Source: Phellopilus nigrolimitatus
Lineage: Eukaryota > Basidiomycota > Agaricomycetes > Hymenochaetales > Hymenochaetaceae
Length of the DNA: 64,000 bases
NCBI GenBank assembly: GCA_021029095.1
Contig: JAJOHG010000008.1
Coordinates: forward strand, 186,001-250,000
Reading direction: 5' to 3'
The notes under the pieces: model-generated
The model's input: the letters and a program-made list of their open reading frames with translations, nothing else
The model's database searches: none
Told to the model about the DNA's origin: nothing
Position numbers and translations under genes: made by a program
Shown: positions 1-10,604 of the stretch, piece by piece
Layout: every line of letters begins with the position of its first letter
How positions within the stretch are numbered: position 1 is the first letter of the stretch

Positions 1-594
1 AGGTGATTTTAATCAAAAGGGCCAAACCGGCATCAAAGACATTTGACTCTTTTGATAGAAGCCAACCATATATTTTCGGAGATGCGAGAAATCTAACGAA
101 AGCCGACTTCTTCGACCAGAGTTTGTGGCGATAGTATGCGTGCCGGATGGAAGAACATTACTTACTAGTAAGAGCGAGAAGAAGAATCAAGCGTCGAAGA
201 AAGGTAAAATATAAGTATACCGCCAGTGGGCTTTGGTCGAAGTCGCCGTCCGAGTTTCAAAAGGAGATTCAAAAGGAGATTCCGCCGTCAGACAAAGAAT
301 CTCCTCCATGTTGAGTGGCTACGAGCATAGCACGCCGCGTTCAAGCATGAAAGGGGGGCATTCCATGATGTGGATAAAGAACCTTTTGAGATAGAATGTA
401 CATTTATGCAATAGTGTAACGGGGAGTTGTGATAGTTCATAGTCATAAATTACGAAACACAGCAGCACACCAGGCGCCCGCACCGGCTCACAACAAAAAC
501 AGTTGAAATCAGAGACACTGGCTTCTGAACCAAGAGCCCGAATTTCCGCCATCGCGATCACTGCGTGGACGTCTCGCCTCCGAGATTGAAGAGC
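1..594. other. Intergenic, no gene recognised
   Basis: No reading frame here has recognisable protein content or good splice sites. A short direct duplication (aaaaggagattc, twice) lies near 258-281. The stretch is probably the 3' flank of the LtrA-like gene and of an unseen neighbour to the left. Confidence 0.5.
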
Positions 595-3500
595 TCACAC
601 GCGGCTGATCAGCGGTTGGACCGCGCTATCCGTCGACGTCTGTGATACGTGCCATGGTCTGTGTGCGCCGTCTTGGGCCCTGCGAGGTCCGCCAGGCCTG
701 CTCGTGTCCTCCAGGTCGAAGCGCGCACGGTCGGATGAGTTCATTGCAGCAGGCGGGCTTGTCATCGGGATGTACTCCGTCTTCTCAGCATACGCGTCGT
801 ATGGGTTGAACAGGATCTGATGTTCCTCATGATCCTCGTGCACGCCGACCACATGCGCAGAGCTTGAAGGATCGGCGGAGCCTGTGGACGCATATGGCCA
901 GATGCGCGGGACTCGCCTCCAAAAGACGGAGAAACCCTCGAGTCTATACGCCTGGACGGCCATATACAACAAGACCTAGAGATATGGACGGGCGTTAATC
1001 AGAATTACAAACAATACTGCCGGAGTTTGACGGGAGAGGCGTCTGGAAAAAGGAGGAAGGAAGGGTGACGTACGAATTCAACTATCTGCTCGGTGATGAG
1101 TGCAAGCGCATAAGGAGGGAGTCTGTTTTTGGTTCACGATACCGAGCATTAGCTGTGAATCAAGAACAAATAAGAACGACTAATGTACTTACACCCAGGA
1201 ATGAGCAGCCAGGTACCAGATCCTCGATCCTTTGTACTTGAAGTTGTCGTCGATTACATCGCTCGATGCATGTATGTCCAGCGCAGAAAAGGCGATCACC
1301 ACAATTCCAAGAACAAGTCTGCTGATAGTCTGGCCCCATTCGTATCTATCTGTTTATTGTTTCGCAAAGTTTAAATCAATGACCAATTGCAGTTGCGACG
1401 AAAGCGCGGGCAACGAGCAGTTCAAAAAAATCATTAACAATCAGAAAAAGGAACAGAAATGGAGGTAGAAAAGGGGGAAACACTCGCCTCTTGGCCAGCG
1501 GTTGAGCAGACACATCAACGCGAGCGAGACAAGCACGGAGCCTCCGGCCGCATAGAACCACAATGCAGGCGTCGCATTTGTCGTGAGCACCTCCCCGATG
1601 ATGTCTTGGTACGTGCCGTTGTTGACCTCTGTGTAGTTCGACGCGTCGTTGTCGTAGAACGCATATATTTTTGCGAGTAGTAGGGAATCGCTGTCGGGCA
1701 GTGCATTGAAGTTCTGTCCATACGGAAGTCACGAGTTATCAGCACCTTGGTAGTCTCTTTGAAAGAATATTTAATCGCGCTTGCGACGAGACTTACACTT
1801 AAAATGGTCAGCATAACAGCAATATCTGCTTGAAGCAGATAATTATACGGAAGCGAAGTGTCGCTCGCATTCACCGCTGCACCGATCCCGGAATTAATCA
1901 TTCCCAGAAGCGATGTCAGAGCAATACCAGTTTTGTTTAGCGAGTGGACAAAGTCGTCAGAGTAGTCGCTCTTATCCAGGTACACGCCGAAGCCCTTGCT
2001 GGTCATCAATGTAGAGCTGTCCTTGACAAACTGGAAAGGAGTCTCCAAAGCGTTGCCGATGTTCTGAGAGGATGATGAGTTTGAGAAAAGAACGAATAGG
2101 AGAAGGTAGACGGAACTTACACCGACTCTGAGCATAGCGGAAATACCTTGCAGCGTAATGATGAGCGCCGACAAGTAAAAGTAGTGGAAAAAGAACAGCC
2201 CGAGCGCGCGCCGGCTCCCAAGCTTGTCTCCCTCACTCGTTCCGAAGTACAGTGTAAACAACAAGATGAAAATCATCGCAGCGCAGAGGATCAGGCCGAC
2301 GCTTTCCCAGCCGATCGAAACATTCCCGACAATGTACTGGAACCCTTGCGTGATCTTGTCGAGTCCGCCGCCAAGGATAATAATGAACACTGTCGAGCTG
2401 CGCTTGTAGATCTCCACAGCCGGGTAGCGCACGCGGCCAGGTACTGTCGCCGCAACGAAGTGTGCAGCGACTTCAACAAAGATTGGGATGTACCAGAGGA
2501 ACAGCTTTGCGATTTGGTGTGCCTTAGAGGGGTTCTTCCCAATGACACCATACGCAACAAAGTAGCAAACAGATGAAAAAGCAAGCGAGCCAATGTGTAC
2601 AAAGAACGCGGAACGATGAGTCCGGCGTCCGTTTCCTAGAATCGCGTCTTCGCGCGGAACGTGCCACAGAGCTGGGATAGGACAGACAGCATCAACCAGA
2701 GACCATCGAACGTTTTTAGCATTGACCGCACTTACCATGGGCGTACTGTACAAGAAGTACAAGCCGACTAAACGCCATCGTCAGCGAAATACCCCTGGCG
2801 TTCAACGTCGGCAACCGGCTACTCCGGAAATTAGCAACCGCAATGTCCTGGTGCGACGCAAAGTCCGCGAGCTGAAGCTGCGTCATAATTTTTTGTTCGT
2901 TTGTTTCATTTGCGATGCCATTGGTTATGTCGAAGTTGTTCGTGAATGTTGCTAACGCGCAGAAAACAAGGAGCTGAAGAAAGACGAAGAAGCGGTGAAA
3001 CCAGTCGGCCTGCCTAAACCGCACGTTGTACGCTACTTGACTCGCCCATACCCACCATACCATCGCGAAGAAGCTGAGATATGAAGATACGCTCTGTTAA
3101 GAAAGGGGAAAAAATTAATTGAGGCTTTGTGCATTGCAGTGAAATCCACTAATACCGATCCTTGAAGAATCGGAGTCCCGTCTCTAAAACAAACATGTAA
3201 GGCATGTCAGTTCTGTTTCTAGCAAGTCAGAACCTACGTTAGGCTCGCGAAAGCGGTTGTCATAGCAATCTCTAAAAGCTAGAAACAGACCACAAAACCT
3301 GGACATGAGGAAAAGAGGAGCTATTCAGAAATGTTTTCTGAACGGACCAGATCACTCCATGGGATTTCAGACACATAGACTATAAGTTCATCTTGATGGT
3401 ATTCCTATAGGATAGTCAGATATTCAGGTTACGGTGTATTTGGATTGCTAACTCACCCTCTTTTTCACTTCAATAGGAGGAGGAGCGGGCTTTTCGAGAA

Positions 3501-3774
3501 AGGGAGAACTAGTAAGTGGAACCAAACTATTCTGCCTCTCAGTGTAGAGAGTGAGGCTTGTCAGTTGTCAGCAGTCAGCAGTCGAATATGTCAAAATATT
3601 GTAAAATCTGGACTTACTCATCTTCCGCAGAAGACTCCTTTCGTAGCGTAGAGAAGGGTCGTCGAAATTTTGGCTCGGAAGACATGGAGTAGTTATCACT
3701 GCGCGGTCAGAAGACACTGGGATATCAAAGTTGCAGGTTGGCGAAGGAAAGGGGAAGGGCAAAAACGCATTCAT
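595..3774 (-). CDS. LtrA-like (low temperature requirement A) multi-pass membrane protein
   Basis: A multi-exon integral membrane protein of the fungal LtrA-like family, whose function is poorly known. The core exons are clear. One (2716-3093) begins SVSSYLSFFAMVWWVWASQ and continues with the family-typical WFHR..FLQLLVFCALATFTNNFD. The next long exons carry repeated hydrophobic helices (FVAYGVIGK, LFLWYIPIFVE, GLILCAAMIFILL). The 1490-1716 exon ends ALMCLLNRWPR. An exon near 1234-1357 reads VVIAFSALDIHASSDVIDD. The last exon (595-972) is a hydrophilic cytosolic tail ending in ISRV. A 28-nt mini-exon at 3156-3183 (DGTPILQG) joins in frame to a 5' exon containing TTAFASLT near 3231-3264. Exons further upstream (3457-3508 and 3618-3774, first ATG at 3774) are tentative because their phases do not join cleanly, so the N-terminus is uncertain. 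The family assignment rests on the helix pattern and the WW.W/WFHR segment. Confidence 0.72.
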
Positions 3775-4229
3775 GATTTGGGTACCTATAAGTCGCCCGC
3801 ATCTCGAATCAATTACTATGCACAGCCTGAGGCACGCTTGATTAGCGCCTGTGCCCTTGATCGTCAAACAGATACCAACGGAGGCGCTTGCCGGGGTCTG
3901 AAGAACGAACACAACGGTGATTTCGTTGTTCGCATTTCAAGAGCAGAATATCGATGGAAGGCTGACTGTCTGAAAACCTCTGCTCAATTTTGCTGCCGTT
4001 GTTTTCTCCGTACAAATCTGAGAAGAAAAGACACGTCAATTCCGAGGACGCGCTTTGAGGGAAATTTACCTACTTTTGGCATCAGGGTCTATAAATCGTG
4101 ATAGCCGCTTGCCTCGCGATGCTGAACGATCAAAATTCGCTATGCGACGTTACAGATCTAGATACGAAGATCTACTTCGAAAAACAAAATATACTCACTG
4201 CAGCCTTCATCGCGCTTTCTGCAACGGCA
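3775..4229. other. Intergenic, probable 5' flank of the LtrA-like gene
   Basis: No convincing gene. The frames open here have no recognisable domains and no consistent splice sites. Confidence 0.4.
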
Positions 4230-4830
4230 TGAGACCAGTCACAACGGCGTCGATAGCGTCTTTTACGGCGTCCAAGTCATCTTCTCATACACGTCCCAGC
4301 ACTCCGCACAGTTTATCAGGATGCCATCGTAAAAGAGACGTCCGGAGTCGTGTCTGATTCCCAGAGACGCCCAGGGACTCGAAAAGAAGCGCGGCGATAC
4401 CAACGGGGTGCGCAGGCCGGGTGCGTCCTTCGGTAGGCCAAAGAGCAGCCAGAGAATGCTGGCGAACTCGGCTGACGACACAAAAACTGCAACATCGTAC
4501 GTCGCCTGCTCGCGCCCTGTTCGCACAATAATCCGCCGACCCTGAGCCTCCTCCGTGCGCCTGTAGTCATGCCGCCCATCCAAGTCACGTAGGACTCCGC
4601 TCGGGCGCACCCACTTCGATCAGTGACTCTTCTCGCTCCCAGTGTCCCATTCTGCGAGCGCCTGCTGACACGCATTCCTGCGGTTCTCGCGGTTCTCGAG
4701 CGAGATGCGCGTCTGCTCTGCATGGGTAGCGGTAGCCTCCGCGGATGCATGATCGATACTCCTGTAGCGCGCGCTGAAGGTTCTAGGCGAGAGTTCGAAG
4801 CGTCTGCCAGGGAACAACCTGTGAAAATGC
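4230..4830 (-). pseudogene. Possible degenerate gene, family unknown
   Basis: On the minus strand there are stretches that look like real protein, for example DVAVFVSSAEFASILWLLFG followed by LPKDAPGLRTPLVSPRFFSSPW. They are preceded by a charged helix-rich piece (SIDHASAEATATHAEQ). A stop at about 4622 separates the two pieces, and near 4275 the coding-like signal jumps frame to DDLDAVKDAIDAVVTGLMP before a stop. No intron I could find repairs these breaks. I read this as a relic or a badly resolved hypothetical gene. Family and function are unknown. Confidence 0.3.
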
Positions 4831-5304
4831 CAAGTATCCCTTTCGGAGCGTCGAAGAGGACGCGGGCGCGCTATCTACCGTGGTTCGGGAGAAGGCAATC
4901 ATGGAGACACGAAAGCAGAACCCTTGCAGTATCTAAGATCCTCACGCTCACCCGTTCTGCTTGCGAGATGCGGACCGTTGCAGAGTTTGAATATATATAG
5001 CAATGAAACTTCAGATAACGTCTTACAGAGCTCTGGAAACCAGTTACCGACACAAGCCTTGCCGAAATTTAATATCTCGTTGAGTCTGATGGACAATACA
5101 GTGTCGTACAGCCTCCAAAGCATAACTTTGGAATAAAGATATGTCCTAAGCGCTTTGTGCAAAGCAGACATTATGGATAGAGACAATAGGCTTGAAGCCA
5201 GCATTCGAGACTTTGAAATGTGAGGTGCCCTAGCCTGTATTTACTACTATTGGCGCTTATGTTTTGTACACTTGTGATCCGGTTCTGCGCTTTATTTGAT
5301 TGAC
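4831..5304. other. Intergenic, no gene recognised
   Basis: AT-richer spacer downstream of the carboxylesterase. No supported coding or RNA feature. Confidence 0.4.
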
Positions 5305-7439
5305 TCATAATACGGCTTCGGGCAGCGCCTTGATGAGTCTCATAACCTCATCGAACCGTCTGTCTTCATCCCAGCCTATCGTCCTGTCTTCGCGGAGCGT
5401 CAAGACTTGCTTGACGTCCTTCAGCGCCTTCCCGGCTTCCTCGACAGCACGCAGCTCCTCGTTCACGACGCGCACCCAATTGCGTGCCACAAGCTTCTGA
5501 TCTTCCTCGAGGTTCGGCTCGCGATAGTGCCACAGCACGCTGTCCGTTCCGTGCGTGACATAGCCTGAAGAGTCGGGTAAGTGCCCTAATAAAGCGCAAG
5601 TTTTTGAATCCACAGGATTGAAATTAGAAGCGGACCTTTCGTGCGTTCCCGCACCTGCTCGGGCGTCCACCGGATCTCGTACCGCAGCACCGGGAATCCA
5701 CTCGCGAGCAGGTCGCGCGCAAGCATACGCACAGGGAGGTGCACCTGTCCGTCGCTCAGCACCGTGCCGAACCGCGCAAAGCACGCCTCCTGCGGCGCAT
5801 CCGCAGGGAGGGGCGCGTACAGCGCGAGCAGCGCGTCGACAGTTTCCTCTGCGTAGTACCGCAGCAAGTTGTGCCGCACGTCCGCCGCGCAGCCGATCGG
5901 GTGTGCAATCGCGTAGAGGTACCATTCCTCGCTGAGGTCGCCGACGACGACGGACTGCACGCCGGCGCGGCGAAGACCTGCGGCGAACGCGCCGGAGCGC
6001 TGCCATGCCATGGGGTCTGGTGCGGTGGGTGCCCACACGCCATCACGGCATCCGCGGAAGGTCCCGAGGGCCCCAAGTTTCTCATTGTTGATGGCGGTAG
6101 TGATGGTATACCAGGGCGTCTTCTCTGGGTCCTGGAGCGTAGAAAGGACATCTGGAGAAGAAGGGTCTATGGAGAGTGCAGTGCAGAGCGCGGTAAATTG
6201 GGTCCGAAGCTCGCTTGGTGTCTTCGGCGCAATCCTAATGCTATTGATAAGCCAAGCAAACAATTTATTAAAAATAGGACTTACACAATAGCATTAGAAT
6301 GCAGAATGGCACTCCTGAAGGGCGCCTCTAGTCCTTCAGGAAGATGCGACGCGTAATGTAAGAGTTGATGCACGGAGTGTGCGCCTGAGAGTTTCGTTAG
6401 ATCTTTCTTGAAGAAATTATTGGAACAATGGATAGCATACCGGCGGATAGTCCCGTGACCTGAATGTTCTCTGGAACACCTGCAAAGAGTTCCCGAAAGT
6501 TGGAATGTGAGTATAGAACGAATAGATCCTGTATGTATTTTACCTCCGAAGGATGAGACATTTTCCTTGATCCACTGGAGAGCCAGCCACTGGTCTTTGA
6601 ACCCGAAATTTCCTTCGATTCTCGGATCGTCGCAAGCCAGGAAGCCGAATGCCGAGAGGCGGTAGCCAATGCTCACATGAATCTCATTGCGCTCGGCGGC
6701 GATGTACTGATTCTGCGAGGCTAGTCCATGAGGTGAGCCGAACTGGAGAAAACTAAAGCGTTATCAATTCAATTCGGGGGAAAGTGCATCTCGAAAGTCA
6801 CTTTGCTTACCCTCCATGAATGTAAACTTTGACTGGAAACTTCGCTAATGATGAGGTGGGATCGAAAGACGGCGGTACGACTACGTTCAGGAAGAGCCTA
6901 TTTGAGTCATACAAGGTCATATACCGATGCTAAGTCAGAGAGGAAAGAGAATCATACGGATTCTCTGTTGGTTGGCCAAGTCCAAGTACATCTCCCGCAG
7001 GTATGCCTTTAATTAAAACGTCAAAGTTAAGATTTGCGTTAGACATGTAGGAGACAGGAAAATGGTCCCACCAGCCGCCTGTCCGTTATTAGAGGGTTGG
7101 ACTCCATCTTTAGAGATATGATAAAGTTTTAGAACCGAAGATAGGGAGCGGCTAAGCATTGCACTCACAAGAAGACTCATGAATGTACTCCTTATCGTCG
7201 TACCTAAAGTCCGCCGGTAAAGGTACGGAATTCTCAAATCGACGAGGAGGTAAAGCATAGGGAAGCTCTTGAGTGAGACGAATAAGATTTCATTGAGCTC
7301 ACTCGAACGATTGGAAACACTTACCGAGAAATACGACGGCTCCGTTGGTCGCCCGTCCGCCAGTCACAATCCCAAACCTCGTTTCAACTCTTACGCGCTC
7401 AGAGTTCTTCTCGAGCTCCTCGGAAAGGTGTGTCGCCAT
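5305..7439 (-). CDS. Type-B carboxylesterase/lipase family, alpha/beta hydrolase
   Basis: A serine carboxylester hydrolase of the type-B carboxylesterase family, likely cytosolic because the first exon (ATG at 7439, beginning MATHLSEELEKNSERVRVET) has no signal peptide. About nine exons join in frame. Landmarks in order are: the FGIVTGGRATNGAVVFL strand; IPYALPPRRFENSVPLPADF; LFLNVVVPP; the oxyanion-hole segment VYIHGG; GYRLSAFGFLA; GNFGFKDQWLALQWIKENV; and the nucleophile elbow VTGLSAGAHS (catalytic Ser in GLSAG, with G-L where most relatives have G-E). A likely catalytic His lies in GYVTHGTDSVLWHY. The protein ends LIKALPEAVL. The elbow is interrupted by an intron right after GLSAG. All recognised landmarks are present, so I expect an active enzyme of unknown substrate. 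The gene is divergent from the F-box gene. Confidence 0.88.
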
Positions 7440-7977
7440 ACTGTGACTCGTGCTGTACGAGAGTTTGCAGTAAGACCGGCTGAAGTTACGCCTAGTAGTA
7501 CCTATGAGAGAGACCCAGATTCCGGACGAAAGCTATCGTGTGTTCACTTTATATCAGAGCAGGTTCTGCCGAGTTATAACAAGCACAGTCTATTTTTCAC
7601 TCGTGGAGACTGTTGAGCGTCTGGGCGGATTGGAGATCCAATCTAGAGTTGAGTTTGTCCAGTGCCGAGTCTCCGATTGCGGCAGTCCATCTGACATCAA
7701 ACATACCAATCTTTAGTGCGATTTTTATTACTGCATTCTCTTTTTTTGAAAGAAGGAACGTGTGATGGATTCTCAATACGATGGGTTCAGCAGTTTTCTG
7801 GTTGCTGACACTACAACGAGAATTAAAGCCGAGAGTGCGCGAGTAAAGAAACTCGGCGAGCGTCACACGTGTATCGCAGTCCTCGGTCCCCAAAACGGAA
7901 GGTCGGCATCGTTCACAACACAGGCCTGCTCTCCGTCGGTGTTGTTCTTGTCCACATCGTCGTCGACGTCCTCCACG
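7440..7977. promoter_or_regulatory. Shared region between two divergent genes
   Basis: This lies between the start of the carboxylesterase (minus) and the F-box gene (plus), so it should hold both promoters. A reading frame continuous with the F-box gene extends back to about 7762, but that extension is low-complexity and unlike an F-box protein, so I treat it as leader. No clear TATA element was assigned. Confidence 0.45.
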
Positions 7978-10051
7978 ATGACAGCCTCTATCTTTCCATC
8001 GACGATGCAACTTGAAGAGGCGAAATCAAAGCTAGAGGCCCAGGAGAAGGAAGCGAGCGAGCTAGGCAGAAAGATCGAAGAGGCGCGCAGTGAACTTGAA
8101 GAGCTCATCGCCGAGTCCAAACGGGCCATCAACGCGCTTGAGGACGACAAGCGCAGAGTCCAGGGCGAGATACAACTCACCAAGGAGTTTCTCTCGCCTA
8201 TGCGGAGGCTTCCAGACGACCTTCTCCAGCACATCTTCTGGTCGAACTTCGAGGAGTTTCCGTGCTGCGCGTGGACCCTTGCAGCGGTATGTTCGTCATG
8301 GCGGAGACTCGTGCTGAACATGCCTAGAATGTGGTCGAAGGTAAGTACCGGCGTACTCTAAGGCTTCCATGCGTATCTGACTTTACCTTAAGATCCGCTT
8401 AGTGACCACGCCGGACGCGTCTCCAGACACTGTTCGTCTTTGGCTCGAACGCTCTGGTTCACGGTCGCCTCTCGATATCGAAATATATCTTCATGTTCCA
8501 GCGCCTCCCCGCAAGCGCAGGCGTGTCGTGACACCCGTGCCCGTATGGAGTCCTCCGCCCGTCGCAGACATGTTTTTCCAGGCACCGCCGACGCCTCCAG
8601 CCGCTTACTTCGGTCCTCCGGCTGCAAACACAGTGCAATTTGGTATGCATGCCGCGATCCCACACCTTCCTCCACCACCAAACAGTGCACATGTCCATGC
8701 AGTATATGTTGATCCGGTGACAGGCTGGCGTGTGAACCGCAGCAAAAATCAGTCCCCGACGAGCTCGTCTTGGGGACATATTGCAGTTTATTACCTGGCC
8801 GAACAGATGCATCGTTGGAAGCGGTTTGTTTTTAGATTCGATCGTCAATTCGACTCGATGGCGGCACTGCGAAATATATCGCGTATGTTCTTATCTTTAA
8901 ACTAATGGAGTCCTAATAATTTGGTTTACTTCATAGGCGACGCACCGATGCTGGAGGAGTTTGAAGTATCCTGTGGAGAGCCGCTGCGCTCCGATGCGGA
9001 CTTGTACCCGTACGACTGGGCATGGCTTCCCTCAGCAGATTGTAACTCAGAGACCCGTCTCCAGAACATCCGTTCCGTCACTCTGCAATACGTCCCTTTT
9101 AAGTGGTCATCGCCACTTATCTCCGCGAACCTACGTTCCATTAACATCCGCTCGCTTTCGACTCCCGGTTTGGGCGGCCATTCCAGTACACAGATGACGC
9201 TGGACCGCCTCCTGCACATCATCGCCGCGAACCCGTCGCTCGAACACTTAGCCTTGCACTTCCAGAACGCGCAGCCTGCCGTGCTCCCACTCGAGCCAAC
9301 GCGCCTTGCCGAACTCAAGTCGCTCAGTATCGGCGGCTCCTTCACGCTCGCGCCGCTGCTGGACGCGCTCATCACACCGTCTCTGGACTCGCTGACGCTC
9401 AACATCGACCGCGAGGCGCCCGAGGAGTCTATTTCGGCCCTCCTTGCTCGCTCCAACTCCCCGCCCGTCACCTTCCTCTCCCTCGCCTACCAGAGCCAGC
9501 TCGGCATGGGGCCATACTACGGTGACGCGCCCGGGCTTCTCCCTTGGGGCTTCCTCTCCGCGGTCCCCGACTTGCGCACGCTGCAGATCGGGCACACCGC
9601 ACTCGACGTACTCACGGACGCGCTCTCGCGCGTCGAAGAAGATGCGGGTTCGTGGCTCGCGCCGCGGCTGGAGCACCTCGCTATGCGCAACTGCCACGCA
9701 CATGGCGACAGCGTCGCGAAGCTCGTTGCGCTCGTCGAGGCACGTAATCCGCAGCTACATGGTGCGGGCGGCGGACATCACGTGGCGTTTCCCGGGCATG
9801 CGAACGGCGTCGTTCACATTGCTGGTGCGCTGCACGGCCTAGTGGGCGTTGGCGGCCCGATGCACCACGCGCCGGTCGGCGGCGCGGGCCACCCGACGCG
9901 GTTGAAGAGCCTGGAGCTATATGACTGCGCGACGCTCGGCGAAGATATTGTGAGGTGGTTGCGCAGCCGGATAGCGGACGTGAAGTTCAGCGAGCCCGTA
10001 ATCCCTCGGTACGGCCAGCTTCATCTCCTTAATGATGTTGAGTCGGCGTGA
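7978..10051 (+). CDS. F-box protein with LRR-like C-terminal region
   Basis: A probable SCF ubiquitin-ligase substrate receptor of the large basidiomycete F-box family. There are three exons: 7978-8340, 8393-8882 and 8937-10051, joined in frame. Residues ~10-60 form a charged coiled coil (EAKSKLEAQEKEASELGRKI). The F-box follows (SPMRRLPDDLLQHIFWSNFE...LAAVCSSWRRLVLNMPRMWSK). Exon 2 contains PRKRRRV, a proline-rich insert, and WKRFVFRFDRQF. The long third exon has leucine-rich repeat-like strands (LRSINIRSLS, SLEHLALHF, DLRTLQIGHTALDVL) and ends LLNDVESA. The start at 7978 is chosen because the coiled coil begins just after it. 8008 is an alternative. The substrate cannot be predicted. Confidence 0.85.
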
Positions 10052-10604
10052 CTGATTTCCCTCCTTTGCCCTTCCTTCTATATGATATCGGCCTCGTCTC
10101 TTACACCAACGTGCTCGCGATGACCAATACAGTGGGCCTCCAAGAAGTCCCTCGTACTACCCTATCGACCTATAGCGACACCTATGATCAAAGGCCGTTG
10201 CTATTTCTTGCAAACACGAAATAAAACCGAATACTAAGGTTCGAGATTGACTATAAACGGTCCCCGGTGAATGTTTAGTTTAAGTTTTTCTTGGTTTTGT
10301 ATACGATATTGTTGTATTGCATGTATTCTTTTTTCTTGGCTTCTGTACGAAATGCGATACGGTACAATACTTAAAGAGATTAGTTTCCCTTTGCCTCTTC
10401 CTTCCTTTCATTTTCCGTTTATTACTGTCCAAACACTGCGGGTTCTAGTGACTTTCATTGAATTGTGTATCAGTACGACAGTTACAATTGATATATGCTT
10501 TAATATGCGTTGTTGATATCTAAAAGTCGGTATAAATAATTAGCAGTAAGTGAGATTAAATACGCTCGATGGATCATAGCACGTCTTTTGGTTGATTCTA
10601 TATA
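10052..10604. other. Convergent 3' intergenic region
   Basis: AT-rich spacer between the 3' ends of the F-box gene (plus) and the FAP1/NFX1 gene (minus). It probably holds both polyadenylation regions. No gene seen. Confidence 0.5.

Noticed and set aside
9248..9703. 151-codon minus frame opposite the F-box gene
   Set aside because: High-GC antisense shadow of the LRR-like exon.
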